This document shows, in pieces, positions 1 through 12,657 of a stretch of DNA of 64,000 nt. The translations under genes and the position numbers were made by a program. Within the stretch, counting starts at the first letter, position 1. Each line of letters starts with the position of its first letter. The stretch comes from Curvularia sp. ZM96 (lineage: Eukaryota > Ascomycota > Dothideomycetes > Pleosporales > Pleosporaceae): contig JAJGBQ010000001.1 of NCBI GenBank assembly GCA_022457065.1, positions 186,001 through 250,000 of the forward strand, given 5' to 3'. The notes beneath the pieces were generated by a model. It was not told the DNA's origin. It worked only from the letters and a program-made list of their open reading frames with translations, and did not search any database.

Positions 1-1674
1 ATGTGGCCGCTATATGAAGGCGCATCATGTATTCCCACTGTCGACGCCGCGAACTCGAGCTGCTCCTTAGGCGGCTATCCTGCATACGTAGTCAACGTCA
101 CGACAGTAGCGCAGATCCAGGCTGCTGTAAATTTTGCGCGCAACAAGGGGCTACGTGTAGTCATCAAGAACACCGGTCACGACTACCTAGGCAAGTCCTC
201 TGGGGCTGGTGCTCTCAGCATATGGACACATCATTTGCAGAGACTCGATTATATTGATAATCTTGAGATTGGCCATTTTAAAGGAAAAGCGATTCATGCA
301 GGTTCTGGCGTTAGGGGTCTTGATGTTTCGCGGACTGCCTATGAAAACGGTGCCTCAGCAGTAGGAGGAATGTGTGCAGTAAGTTCCATCGCTCTCTAAA
401 TGTGCAAAGCTTGCGTTTTGAACACATTTTAACTATGTTACTTTGATCTAGAGCGTCGGATTCGCCGGTGGGTTCTTCTCCGGTGGTGGTCTTTCTCCAC
501 TCTCCAGTGTTTTTGGTATGGCAGCAGACCATATTCTTTCGATCGGAGTTGTGACAGCGGATGGAAATTTCGTTGTTGCTACCGAAGAATCCCATTCTGA
601 ATTATTCTGGGCCATTCGTGGCGGTGGAGGCAGTACATGGGGAGTAGTGACATCGGGTATGTTTAACAGACATGTTCAAGCCTACTTGAACTGACCACTT
701 GCTAACGATGGTTTCAAAGTCTCCGTTCGACTTCTTCCTAGTGTTCCATTGACATCTATCTGGTTCGAGTTTCAGACATCTGAAGCCGTCAGTAAGGATA
801 CATTCTGGAAAGGTGTGCAAGCATGTTTCGAAAACTTCGAACCATTCACAGAAAGCGGGTTTTATGGTTTCGTCAATATCCGTCGCAACTATTCTAGTTA
901 CAACAGTTCAGATTATAGCTTCGCCCTCGAACCCCTTGTAAGTGACTTCTGTGCTCTATACAAATGTCTTTAATAACACCTGCATTTGCAAAGATGGCCC
1001 CCAATAGCTCAATCGAGTTAGTCAAGGAAGCTACAAAGCCACTTTTCGACCGTCTTACAGAGCTCGGCATTCCTTTTACTCAAGAGCTGAAACATTATAA
1101 CACTTTTTTCGATGGCTGGACAGCGACCTGGCCTGACAACGAACTCTACGTGGCTGGCCCTATGGCTGTGGAAGGGACCCGCTTCTTCCCTGCCAATACT
1201 CTGATCAGCCAGAATGGACTCAACGCTATTCGTAAAGCAAGCGAGCTTGGATTCGATATATCAGGCGTCAACACATCGCCGCGAAATCCTTTTAATGTCG
1301 ACAACGCTATCAACCCAGCCCTACGAGACGCAGTTGTCTTCCTTGGCTCAGGCATATCGTTTCCACGAAACGCAACAGCTCAACAGAAAAGCGCCGCGCA
1401 GGAGAAGCTTATGGCCAACCTACTCGTGCCCTGGCGTGAGGTCGCGCCGGCAAGTAAGATGGGTGGTTCTTACCTGAATGAGGCAAACCCAATGGAACTC
1501 CATTGGCAGGAAGACTTCTATGGCTCCAATTACCCGCGGCTATCAAATGTCAAGCGCCAATACGATCCACATGGAGTCTTCTATGCTACAACTGGAGTAG
1601 GAAGCGAGGATTGGGAGGTACGTACGAAGGATCAGGGTATTCAGACGCAAAATGGGCCTTTATGCCGTATCTAA
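1..1674 (+). CDS. FAD-linked oxidoreductase (BBE-like), 5' end outside the window
   Basis: Berberine-bridge-enzyme-like flavin oxidase, a common tailoring enzyme of fungal metabolite clusters; substrate unknown. Exons 1-378, 452-656, 720-937 and 994-1674 join in frame (493 residues here). The PCMH FAD-binding domain shows the covalent-flavin motif around KNTGHDYLGKS, then GGMC at the exon 1/2 junction, then GGGLSPLSS and RGGGGSTWGVV. The C-terminal BBE segment has YGSNYPRLSNVKRQYDP. The ATG at base 1 is probably not the start: the family normally has a secretory signal and about 50-70 more residues before the CxLGGYPxYVVN region, so the gene is cut by the window edge. It converges on the NRPS, 426 bp away, and is probably its tailoring oxidase (inference). 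Family call is firm; cluster role is inferred. Confidence 0.9.
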
Positions 1675-2100
1675 GGGGCAGAAAGCATATATGTAAATTC
1701 ATAGAAAGGACAGCCAATGCAAGGCCAGGCTGATAAGCCGTTCGAACAAGGCTCCTCTGGCAGTATCACTACCATCTAGTACCAATTAGGATGAGGTGGA
1801 GTGGCTACAAAGTGTTGTATTGACTATCGCTTCGTGTGTTGTCTCTCATGCTGACTACAGTCGACTGTAACGAGGACATTACATTGGGACTGTACCTGCA
1901 AGAACTCCGGGTACCACAAGCTTTCCTTCCACCACCCTGGACTGAACCCTCACATTCTCAGCAGAGAGGTTAACGTACGTCTTAGGTAACATAGAAGTCA
2001 AGGTCAAGAACCCACCTGCTATGGGTAAACGAGCTACCTTTCTGGAGTGTAAGAGTTATCATGTTATTGAGATCGCAGTGTAGTCTGGCTATACAAACCC
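1675..2100. other. Convergent intergenic region
   Basis: Shared 3' flank of the FAD oxidase and the NRPS. No open frame, repeat or RNA gene recognised. Confidence 0.6.
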
Positions 2101-5100
2101 TCATATACGGGTTTCAAGTAATGCAGCTTGAGACTGCATGTCGGCATTTTCTAGGATGTCTTCCATAGTAACTTTGTATCCTTCGTCCTTGAAGTACCTG
2201 GAAAGTGCGTAAGATGCGATCAAATTCCCCCATATCTCGAAAAATGGCTTCTTTTCAATCCAGTAGTTGTCTAAGTCACCTTGGTGACATGCTAGAACAG
2301 AGATCCAGGCTTTCCCTACAAGCTTTCGCATGCTGGTATGATCTCTAACTTCAATACCGTTAGGCTTTTCAACGGTACTACATCCTTCGTTGGGCTTATT
2401 GAGTGGGAGAGGAATGACTGGTAATCCCCCTGGAAGGGATCTTGCGGTCTCGACAGACCCATGAATATCGTCATGGAACAATTGAATGTACCATAACAAA
2501 CTATCCAGCATCTTCTGCGCCGAAGACTCCGGAAGGATAGTCTTACAGAAGTCGAGGGCAATGAAGGTCTCCTTCTCGCCCAAAGGCATGCTGTAAATGG
2601 TCACATCATGTCGATCCGCTGGCGGCCTAATCTCATCCACAGTGAAACTAGAACGATGATTTACATCGAAATGGGAGCTTTCCTCTCCTAAATTCTCGTA
2701 CTCAACAAGCGTGCTTAGCCGCTCCCACGGCCGCCAATTGGTACATTCACTCACGATTCGCTTATACTGGAAGCTTTCGAAGCTGACAGCCTCAAAATAC
2801 TGTGCCTGGACCTGCTGTAGAAGCTCCAATCGTGAGATGCCAGGCTTGAGACGAACGCGCACAGGTATATTGTCGATACATGCACCAGCGACGTCTTCCA
2901 CCCCGGCAAATGTGGCGTTGCGACCCCAGATGACAGACCCAAAGACCACATCGTCAGTTCCTGCCATTTCAGACAACACCAGGGCCCAAGCAGCTTTGAT
3001 AGTAGTGCCAATGGTGATGTCTGGATGTGAACGAACAAGGGCAGTATCGATGACCGTGTCTACCTGGCCGTCAAGAACGTGCTTCCAAGGGATGCTTGAG
3101 TGTTGAAAAACATTAGTCATGCTAGCCCCAGCAAGAAGACCACGCCAAAAGCGGCGCGCACCATCCTCATCGTGATTGGCCGCAAAATGCATGTATTCAA
3201 AAAACGGCGTTGTGGGGAGCAGATCTTGGTTATCCAAAGCTCTAGCAAGCTCTTTGCACCATCTGATGAGAGTAACGCCGTCATACTGCAAGTGCGATGC
3301 GCGGATAATGAGACGGTTGACTTTGCCTTCTATGTTTCGAAGAAGCCAGAATCTGATGAGCGCTTCTGTGATATCGAGTGGCTGGTGAGAATCAGCTTCC
3401 ATTACAGTCGTCGTGGATATGACCACGTCGTTGCCGTTCAAGCAATGAACAACATCCATAGGCAAGCGCTTTAGAGCAACTTGATATACGCGCCCTTGAT
3501 GTGCGAAGTAAACAGTGCGTAGAATAGCATGATGAGAGACGAGTCGCTCGATAGCTTTCTGGAGGTGCACAGGATCAGGGCTATTGCCATTGAAATCAAA
3601 GGTCAAGTAGTTGGTTCCTCCGCGTGTTTTCAAAGACCCCCAAGCGAGGTTTTCAATCTGATAGTCGGTTGCTAAAGCAATGTCCTCAATCTCCGATTTT
3701 GCAACACCTAACTTTGGCGCTGCTACGAGTCCAATGAAATCTTGGGCAAAGATTTTGCACAAAGAGGATAAGGGGGTGTAGCTTGGCGAAACTATTTGTC
3801 GTTTCTGACTCGGTTGGTCCGTTGTGATAGTGGACGAAAGCTGTTGAAGCTTTGGGTTATTCAGAATCTGTGCGACAGACACTGAAAATCCTTGCTTTCG
3901 AGCCTTAACGGCCAGTCTCATCGCGAGGATTGAGTTTCCGCCCAGCCAGAAGAAGTTATCGTGGACTTGTATAGACTGCAGATCGATGCCAAGCACGTCC
4001 GCCCAAAGACGAGCCAACAGCACCTCAGTCGCTGTTTCAGGCTTCCCCTCCGATTTTGAGTGAGAATCTGGAGAATAAACCATCAGCTCAAGCTCAGTCA
4101 ATAACTCGGCCATGACCCTGAGCCGTCTTCGATCAGACTTTCCCGAAGGATTGGTTGGCAAGTACCTCAACGGCAAATAGAGAGCTGGAATGAAATGTGA
4201 AGGTAGGCGTTCCTTCAGATAGTCTTTTATCGTGTCTGTTCTGGCTTGGTGGGCGTTCGAGACAGGTAGTAGGAGATGACCTGTTGAAGAAGTCTGTGAC
4301 TGCTCGTAGATGAACGCAACGAGGATCTTTTGTGACGGACGATATCCTGGTCTGATAATGTCCACAACAGATAGTATGGGGTTGCTCAAGGGGCATTGGC
4401 TAATGCAATGTTCGATTTCCTCAAGCTCGACACGATGACCCCTAATCTTTACCTGTGTGTCGCGTCTGCCGCAGAACTCTAAGCTTCCATCGCTCGTGTA
4501 ACGAACAAGATCACCAGTGCAGTACAAACGCTTAACTCCACAATTTTCTGGCAACCACAATGCATCTCCCAAAAATGATGCGTTGCTCCCAGTGTCACCG
4601 TGAAGATACCCCCTTGCTACAGTGGGTCCTTGGAGAACGAGCTCGCCAATAGCACCTATTGGAGCCAGCTTCTGTCGATTGTCTATGCGGACAACCCAGG
4701 TATTGACTGCCTTGAAGCCCTTACCCAAGTGGGTCGGATTCCGGATCCCATGAGACCACGAGTAAGCGGTGGCCTCGGCGGAATTTTCAGAGGGCCCGTA
4801 TATGTTTATGAGATTTACCACGTCAGCCCACGTGTCAATGATATCAGGAGTTGCTGCTTCACCCCAGCTACATAGCGTTCGAAGGCTTGGCACGTCGTTT
4901 GGGCTGATATTTCTTGCCAGTGTCGGCGTAATTCCCATCCAAGTGACATCCAGGTCTCTAACGACACCAGGGAGGTCATTCAGCCGGCGGTCTTCCGATG
5001 GTATGCAAACACATGCACCCGCTAATAGCGGCGTAAGTACTTCGACAAGGATGGCATCGAAGCTATGGTTCGCAAATTGTAGTACACGTGATCCCTTGTC

Positions 5101-6452
5101 TACGTTGCATGCTTCATGCTGTGAAACGGCGCTGGCTAGATATGTTTGATGTTCAATCATGACCCCTTTGGGCATGCCTGTACTTCCAGATGTGAACTGG
5201 ATGTAGGCCACGTCGCTTGGTTGTACTGTAGTTGAGACAAAGCTGTCAGACTCCTTTGGTGGAGTGGCGTTGCCAGAGAAGAAATCGTCGTCAATAGCTA
5301 TCTTGACGAATTTCTTATCAGGTATGTCCGGCTTATCCTCAAGGTCGCGTCCAACAAGAAGCACGCCCGCTGAGGTAACTTCGAGGATCTGTCTAGACCG
5401 CTCGACCGGATAATCTGGATTTAAGGCCACGGCGGCCGCGCCCGCTTTCAGAATGCCGAGTAAGGAGACGACCGTCCATTTTGACTTGTGAAACAAGAAG
5501 GCTACATTTTGCCCTTTTTCAACCCCAAGGCCATGTAGATGCCATGCAACATGGGAGGAGCGTATGTCCAATTCACGGTATGTCATTTCTCCGTCCCAGG
5601 CGCAAATAGCTGGACTACCAGGAGCCTCATCCACTCTCTGATGGAAGATCTCATGTAGGCAACTACCGTACTCTCCAAGATCTCTCTCGTTCCATTCAAG
5701 GATTTCATGGGCATCTCTTGTAGGTAAAACATCCAGATCGCACAACCGCTTATCAGGATAAGCCACAATTTCAGCGACACTTTTCGCAAAGAGGTCAGCC
5801 GCCCTCTGTCCACGAGATGAGTTAGAGTCATCGTTCGGGTGATATATTGCGATGCTCTCTGTGCTCAGATCAACTTCTATCTCGAGTAGGGGAGATAGCG
5901 TAGATACCTAAAAACCACAGAAGTCAGCAAACGGGTTTGAACATTTTGGAATGTATTGTATCGACTCACGTCCGAATTCGGCAGACTGGACATGCTGCTG
6001 CAGATCAGGGAAGTCCCTTTGGGGTCGCCAATGGACAGTTTGGTCTGAAAAAGCCCACTTGATCGAGCCAGGCTAGTCATTCCATCGTCATCACCCACAG
6101 TGCCCAAGTCGATTTCTTCCATGGCTGAAAGGAGACCCTCAGCGGTTTGTTCTGGATCTAGTCGGCAGCGAAGCAGTGTTTCTCTTTGAAGCACTTTGAC
6201 AGCTGTGCAAACATCCTCCGTACCAGCATAAGCACCAATGACAATGCACCATGCTGCTTTGAACACTGCGTCTTCTGAAGCTTTTCGGTCCTTGCAGAAT
6301 GCCACTATAGATGCCCGATCAAGTGAATCCTCGAGAACCGTCTTTTTTGCTTGGGACATGCCAGAACCTATGTAATTGCATTCCCTAGTGCTGAATACAT
6401 GACAGCTATCCCAATCGTGCCAGGGAGGTATATATTCCGGTTGCGAATCCAT
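2101..6452 (-). CDS. Non-ribosomal peptide synthetase, partial C-A-T-C-degenerate T
   Basis: Single-module NRPS of 1429 residues. Exon 1 is 5970-6452 and exon 2 is 2101-5907, with a 62-nt intron. The start is the ATG at 6452; upstream in-frame sequence offers only GTG. Residues 1 to about 240 look like only the C-terminal part of a condensation domain. The adenylation domain (about 245-750) has FTSGSTGMPKG, YGPSEN, CTGDL, a VKIRGHRVELEEIE core and the NPSGK lysine. A normal carrier site LGGNS puts the phosphopantetheine serine at about residue 820. The following C domain carries SHLQYDG (about 1032-1038), the fungal variant of HHxxxDG that keeps the catalytic second histidine. A final carrier-like domain reads IWGNLI where LGGDSI is expected, so its serine is replaced by leucine (about residue 1390). 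It should load one amino acid and condense it with an acceptor. It is divergent from the ABC transporter, so a shared promoter is likely. Confidence 0.95.
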
Positions 6453-7220
6453 AGCAAGGCGTTTCAGAGTCTGGATAAGTATTCCCAGCCCGCCAATCGA
6501 ACAAAAGTATGGAATATAGTAGAAGGAAGAACTTAGTAGCTGTTTGCTGAGAGTTGGTGTGTTCACTAAAGGAAATACGTGATATTTGTATAAGGCGTAA
6601 TTGACAACCTCTATTCTCGTGAGCTTTCTCGCTCTATGACAAAGTACAAAACCACAACCTACATGAATGACTCAGATGTGCTTTTTCTCTATTTTACACA
6701 TCAAATGACTACATGTCGTCTCCATCAATTGAGTCAGCGAAGCGCGACCTACAGTGGTAAGTCACGTGCCTTCGCTTAATAAAGTCCCCTGAAATCCCAC
6801 CATGCAGGTGTACACTCATGCTGACTGTAAACCGGCACATGGCCTCACACTAATGCAACAGCGGGAGTTCGCTAACCGGTTCTGTCTGGCAGGGCGGCAA
6901 CACTTATTCGCAGCGTTTCTGTGGCTTGTTGACGCCTTTTCGCTTGTGCAAAGACCAGACCAGCCCTTCGTGTGTATAAAAAGGCGACAAACATCTATCT
7001 TGTTAGCATCGTACCTATCCCAATCACGTATTCGATCTTTCACAAAACTTGTTAGGGGTCGTGGTGTAAGACACACACCACCCCTTTGATCGGGTAAGAT
7101 AAGCCACATTAGCTCCACGCATATTACTCGTACTCTTCCTACACCAACAAAGTCGTCAACTTTTCACGAAGCTACGTTGCTCCGAAGTCAACTTTCGTGT
7201 GCGCTGTCCCTATTCATACC
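6453..7220. promoter_or_regulatory. Bidirectional promoter between NRPS and ABC transporter
   Basis: The 768-bp divergent gap. A good TATA box (TATAAAA, 6975-6981) points toward the ABC gene about 240 bp before its ATG. An imperfect inverted repeat (AGGGGTCGTGGTGT, a 4-base gap, then CACACACCACCCCT) sits at about 7053-7085. No protein-coding exon recognised. The shared position suggests co-regulation (inference). Confidence 0.55.
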
Positions 7221-10200
7221 ATGGGATTTCGCGAATCACCAAAAGAGCAAAAACCGTCGCCAGGTAAGGGAAGCGCATATGGCCATGTTGTCGCTGGAAT
7301 TAGTGAGCTCATGTCTTAAAGAATGCAACGAGAAAGAATCTGACAAGACGCCTCGAGATCCTCATGAACAAGAGATATTACACCAACAGTCCCACATACC
7401 TGAGTTCAAATCGTCCTTTTTGGGCCTTTACAGACATGCAAACCCGTTGGACATATGCATCGTCTGCGCGAGCACACTGGCCTCAATCATCGCTGGGGCA
7501 TTACACCCCACAGCGCCGGTAAGCTGCAGCCCTTATCATGGCCCGTTAATGATGAGAACTTCTTCAAAGATTATACCTTCGCTAACACTATCGGGCTGTA
7601 GATCGTCAATGCATATCTACTCCAATATCTCTCGCGAGCTGGCATAGAGGGAGAGGCATTGTCACCTTTCATTGACGAATTTACGCTATATTATGTTTAT
7701 TTCTGCATCATATCCTTGTTGTCATGGACAGTTGCTACGGCTGGCTTTATCCACACGGGAGCTAGGATCACCCGCAGAATCAAGAAGCAATATCTCTCTG
7801 CTGTCCTCAGGCAAAACATGGGCGTTTTTGACATCATGGAGCCTGGGGAAATCTTGTCGCATCTTACGTCCGACACGAACATGATCCAAGAAGCTTTATC
7901 CTCAAAATTGGCTATTACTATAGCTGCTTTTGGGAACCTCGCAGGCACCATTATCGTTTGCTTTTCCCTGGACTGGATCTTGACTTTCATTCTCTCTTGG
8001 TCATTCATCCTGGGTACAGCGGTACTGATCTTAGGTGGCAAGGCGACCGTGCGTTATGGCGGTCGTTCTCTCGATGCTTCCTCAGCCGGTACTGCGGTAG
8101 TTGAAGAAGCTCTCGGTGCCATCAAAAGCACTACAGCGCTAGGAATGCAGAAGCAGGTTCAAAGGACCTATGTCGACTACCTAAATCAGGCAGCTAAACA
8201 CGGCTTCATTCTCAAAACGCTAAACTCTTCCATGATATCTATCTGTGTCGCTAGCGGGTACATCAACGTAGCGCTGGGTTTCTGGCAGGGCTCAAGGCGT
8301 CTCGTTGATGGAATAACCCCTCTTCCCAACGTGGTGGCCATTACAATAATCCTCAAGTCGGCAGCATTCTGTGTTCTTAATGTTGGATCGAACTTAGAGG
8401 CTTTCAACATGGCAGTCGCAGCTGCAAGTCGCGTATACCGCATGACGCGCCGAGTATCGCCGATCGACTCGCTCTCTAATGATGGAGTCGTTCCGAATCA
8501 TTTAGAGGGGACGATAGAATTGCGCGACGTCAAACTAGTGTACCCTAGTCGTCCCACCCTACATGTTCTCGAGGATCTAAGTGTCACCTTTCCCGCAGAA
8601 AAGACAACAGCTATTGTGGGTCCTTCAGGATCGGGCAAGAGTTCGATTGCGAGCCTGATACTGCGATTTTACAACCCAGTCGCAGGTGCTCTCCTTTTGG
8701 ACGGCAATAATCTGGCATCCTTCCAACTTCGATGGCTTCGGCAACAGATACATGTCGTTAGCCAGGAGCCATTTCTGTTCAACAAAACGATCTACGAAAA
8801 CATCTCGCTTGGGTTTACTGGGCCTGAGTGGCGCACAGTATCCCCAGAGGAAAAGTATCAACTCGTTCTCAAAGCAGCCAAGGCGGCCCAGGCAGATGAC
8901 TTTATCAACCAATTGCCCGAAGGCTACGACACCATGATAGGTACTAGAGCCTCGAGACTCTCTGGTGGGCAAGCGCAAAGAATTGCTATCGCGAGGGCGA
9001 TAGTCAGCCAACCGAAGATACTGATCCTCGATGAAGCAACATCAGCCCTTGATAGCGAGACTGAGGCAAAGGTTCTCAAATCTATGGACGAGAACTATCC
9101 CAAATGCACCAAGATCGTAATCGCACATCGCCTTTCAACCATCATCGACGCGGACAAGATTGTTGTTGTACGCTCAGGACATGTAGTGGAAGAGGGAACT
9201 CACAAAGATCTCATGGACAAACAATCACTATACTTCGATCTCGTCAAAGCCCAGAATCTCTCACGAGAAGTTGGTGTCGATCTTGAATCTGACGAAAAGC
9301 ATGGGGCAGACCTTGACATTGCTGAGGAAGTTATCGCCAATGCTTCCGATGATGCAAAGAGCTTTGTGGATAACGATAGCTCTTTTTCGGCCATTGACGA
9401 ACTCGACGAAGGAAAGCATACGTCTTCGCTTTGGTCACTTATAAAGTTTGGATGGAGACTGAACCGCCCAGAAATCTTTTGGGTTATAATAGCTCTGGTA
9501 TGCTGCGCTATTGCCGGCGTTGAAGAGCCGGCATCAGCCATACTCTTTGGTTCAGCAATTGTATCCGTCTCACAGCCACTATCAGAAGGTGACAAGATCC
9601 GATCCGAAACAGGATTTTACTCTTGGATGTTCTTTTTGCTGGCCATGGTGATGCTTCTGGTTTTTGGTGCAGAGGGAATTATTTTTGGGTGGTGCTCACA
9701 GAAAATGACTGATCGGGCCCGTAAAATGGCATTGGAAAAGATATTAGCTATGGACGTCGCTTTCTTCGACAAGAAGAAGAACTCGGCTGGTGCGCTAGCC
9801 AGTTTTCTTTCAACCTCGTCCAACGACCTCGCCGGTGTGAGTGGATCTGCTCTCGGTATCATCCTGATTTGTTCTTCTACCGCTATCAGCGGAATCGTTG
9901 TTGGGATGGCTTTCGGATGGAAGCTTGCGCTCGTTTGTCTATCTCTTTTCCCATTACTAGTTGCCTCGGGCTACTTTGGCGTCTGGCTCGTGGGTGAATT
10001 CGAGAGACATATCGAAACATTCAACAACGAAGCAGCAGAATTAGCCAGCGAAACATTTTCTGGCATCCGAACCATTGCTACCATGACGATGGAAGAGATG
10101 GCAATCGACCAGTTCGAAAATATCCTCAAGGCTAACACGACCCGGTTTTTGCGTATGAATTTACAAACTTCTTTCCTCTACGCGCTTGCCCAGGCTATCT

Positions 10201-11272
10201 ATTATGCGGGAATGGCTCTGAGTTTTTGGTACGGCAGTAAACTGGTCATGCGGGGCGAGTATACCCTTGATCAGTTCGTTGTTGTACAGTCCTCTATGCT
10301 CATGAGTGCATACTCCGCTGGCCTGGTATTCTCTTGGACACCAGGCATAAGTAAAGCTAAGAGCGCTTCCTCGAGACTAGAGTCCCTTCTTTCTCAGAAG
10401 CCAAACATCGACCCTTCGAATGACGCGGCTGGTACTGAGCTAGATATGCTCAATGGTCAGATTGACTTTGATTCAGTCACGTACTTCTACCCGACACGCC
10501 CTAATCGCCCTGCATTGAAGGACCTATCTTTTAGTATATCTCCTGGATCTAGCGTCGCATTCGTAGGTCCGACAGGCTCAGGCAAGAGTACTGTTGTTTC
10601 TATGATCGAGAGATTCTATGACCCAACACAAGGCTCAGTGCGGATTGACGGTCATCAGCTATCGTCTCTACAAGTTGCCAAATACCGCCGGCGTATCGGC
10701 CTCGTAAGCCAGGATCCAATCTTGTACAACGGTACCATCAAGATGAATATCATGGCTGGACTGGAAGACGAAGCATTGAAACCATCGGATGCAGACATGG
10801 AAGAAGCATGTATTCAAGCAAACATTTATGACTTCATCAAAAGTTTACCGTAAGCGCCCGTCTCATCAACAAATCCTCCTTCATGTGGTAAACCGTAGCT
10901 GATCATGTTTACAGGAATGGTTTCGAAACCAAGGTGGGAAGCCGAGGCACACAGCTCAGTGTCGGCCAGAAACAACGCGTCGCTCTAGCTAGAGCACTGA
11001 TTAGGCGACCAAGTATCCTTATACTAGACGAAGCTACCTCTGCACTTGATTCGCAGTCAGAAGCTCTGATTCATGACGCCTTGGAGTCGGCTAAGAAAGG
11101 GCGCACTACCATCACCATCGCTCACAGGCTCAGCACCATCCTCAACTCAGATAAGATCTTCTTGTTGAATCATGGATCGATTGCGGAAGCAGGAACTCAT
11201 ATGGAGTTGATGGCTAAGAGAAAAATGTACTATGGTCTGTTCACTGCTACAAGAAGCGGGGTTGATGTATGA
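7221..11272 (+). CDS. ABC-B (MDR/P-glycoprotein-type) full transporter
   Basis: Full-size ATP-driven exporter of 1281 residues with TMD-NBD-TMD-NBD order. Exons: 7221-7263, 7322-7518, 7602-10849 and 10915-11272; all junctions keep frame. I chose the ATG at 7221 because the short first exon splices in frame to ECNEKESDK. NBD1 has Walker A GPSGSGKSS (about residue 420), signature LSGGQAQR and Walker B ILILDEATSALDSE, then IAHRLSTI. NBD2 has Walker A GPTGSGKST (about 1069), signature LSVGQKQR and a matching Walker B. The second signature has V for the first G of LSGGQ, a tolerated change in this family. Acting at the plasma or vacuole membrane, it probably exports the cluster product or gives self-protection (inference from its place opposite the NRPS). 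Confidence 0.95.
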
Positions 11273-11856
11273 AATAACAGACCTCGTGCGTGAGTAAATA
11301 GAGAGTTCGGAGCGAGATGAACGTGGAAATTTTCGGCACACTCTACTTGATGTGTATTATGATTGTGTGTGTCATTAAACTTTTATACAATCAAGATGGA
11401 ACACATCGTCCTAACTATGCAGCATCTGCAGAGACAAATAGAGAAACACTTCAGCGTATGAATTAGCTTGTGAGATGACGATAAAACCCGAGTAATGAGA
11501 CTGAGTTAAGATAGCGATAGAAATTCCTTAACGAACTTTGTGCCTCACGAAGCGAAGTTGGAACACACCAAATCATAATCTACGAATAAGATGACACACT
11601 TGGGGGCATGTTACAGAAACAACAACAATGTACACAACGTTGGTCCTAATATAAATGACATAACACTAACACCTGTTGAGCACGCAATGAATCTTATAAG
11701 CATTATGCCACGAAATCTTCACTTTTGTACTTGGTTTAACTCGATTCCAATCTCTCGCAAGCATTCGGTGCCTCTGTCGAGATGTGTACGTTAACAGTGA
11801 ACGTGGATGGAGGTTTAGCGCTTAGATACACTCCCAAATCCTTTTATCATTCCATC
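11273..11856. other. Convergent intergenic region
   Basis: 3' flanks of the ABC transporter and the methyltransferase. Nothing coding recognised; a single match to the ATCTCNCGNA box at 11750-11759 is probably chance. Confidence 0.5.
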
Positions 11857-12657
11857 TTAAGCTGCACCGACGACCATTTGCGTCGTCTTCGTAGCCTTTA
11901 CCACAGCCATACTTGGATCATCCAAAAACAGTTTCCAGAACTCTGGGTCATCTCGCACTGTCTTAGCACTCGTGAGAGACTCCTCCTCGATATTGACCAG
12001 GCCGAATTTCTCCGGTATCTCGGTGCTCCCGGTATAGTTCAGGGCGAGAGAGCAAGCTTCGAACTCCACCGGGTTCTTCTCATGCTCGAAGCGGTACCGA
12101 TATCGCACACCGCCGGGGATGTCTTGAAAGTCCTTGTAGGTAACTCCGTACTTTCCGGACGTTGTCGCCTTGCTCTTCATGTTTCCTACTCTAGCTCCAA
12201 CGAAGCGTCCACCAGGTCTCAAACGTTGAATGGCATTGCTCCACATAGCTTCGAGTTGCTCACGCGAGGTCGCGTGGTCAAAGCAAAAGTTGGACATGAC
12301 TAAGTCATATTCTTTGCGTAATCCCTTGCTTAATAGATGATCGAGGGGTTGGGTGACGTCCGCCTCAAAGGTTCGTATCTTGCCAGTACGGCCTAACTTC
12401 TTCTCCTCCTCTTCAGCTACTCGCAGCATTTCGGGAGAGAGATCGATAACATCGACCGAGGCTGCGCCTGCATCGATGGCTTGGCGCGCATGTATTCCAG
12501 AACCCCCTCCAAAATCGAGAACGTGTAAGCCAGTGCAATCTCCTAGGGCCGCCTCAAGTAGTTGCGTCTCGAGAACATTGCAAGGGAGGTGGGTGATATC
12601 ATTGTAGCCCTGTGCCTGACTGTCGTAGTCGTTCTTGACCTCATCAAAACTTGCCAT
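11857..12657 (-). CDS. Class I SAM-dependent methyltransferase
   Basis: Intronless 266-residue small-molecule methyltransferase. Motif I is VLDFGGGSGIHA (about residues 45-56). An acidic segment, VDVIDLSPEML, follows and should bind the SAM ribose. Post-I and motif II-like segments are FEADVTQP and YDLVMSNFCFDHA, and motif III is RLRPGGRFVG. There is no signal peptide or membrane segment, so it should be cytosolic. It fits the methyltransf_11/25 type that alkylates O or N of small molecules; the acceptor cannot be read from sequence. Lying between the ABC exporter and the amino-sugar enzyme, it is probably a tailoring enzyme of the same cluster. The start is the only in-frame ATG before MASFDEVKNDYD, typical of the family's N-terminus. 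Confidence 0.9.
   Translation of the reverse strand: MASFDEVKNDYDSQAQGYNDITHLPCNVLETQLLEAALGDCTGLHVLDFGGGSGIHARQAIDAGAASVDVIDLSPEMLRVAEEEEKKLGRTGKIRTFEADVTQPLDHLLSKGLRKEYDLVMSNFCFDHATSREQLEAMWSNAIQRLRPGGRFVGARVGNMKSKATTSGKYGVTYKDFQDIPGGVRYRYRFEHEKNPVEFEACSLALNYTGSTEIPEKFGLVNIEEESLTSAKTVRDDPEFWKLFLDDPSMAVVKATKTTQMVVGAA

Noticed and set aside
11750..11759. Match to the ToxE binding box ATCTCNCGNA
   Set aside because: A single match in a shared 3' flank, with none seen in the cluster promoters. With eight fixed bases, one or two matches in 64 kb are expected by chance.
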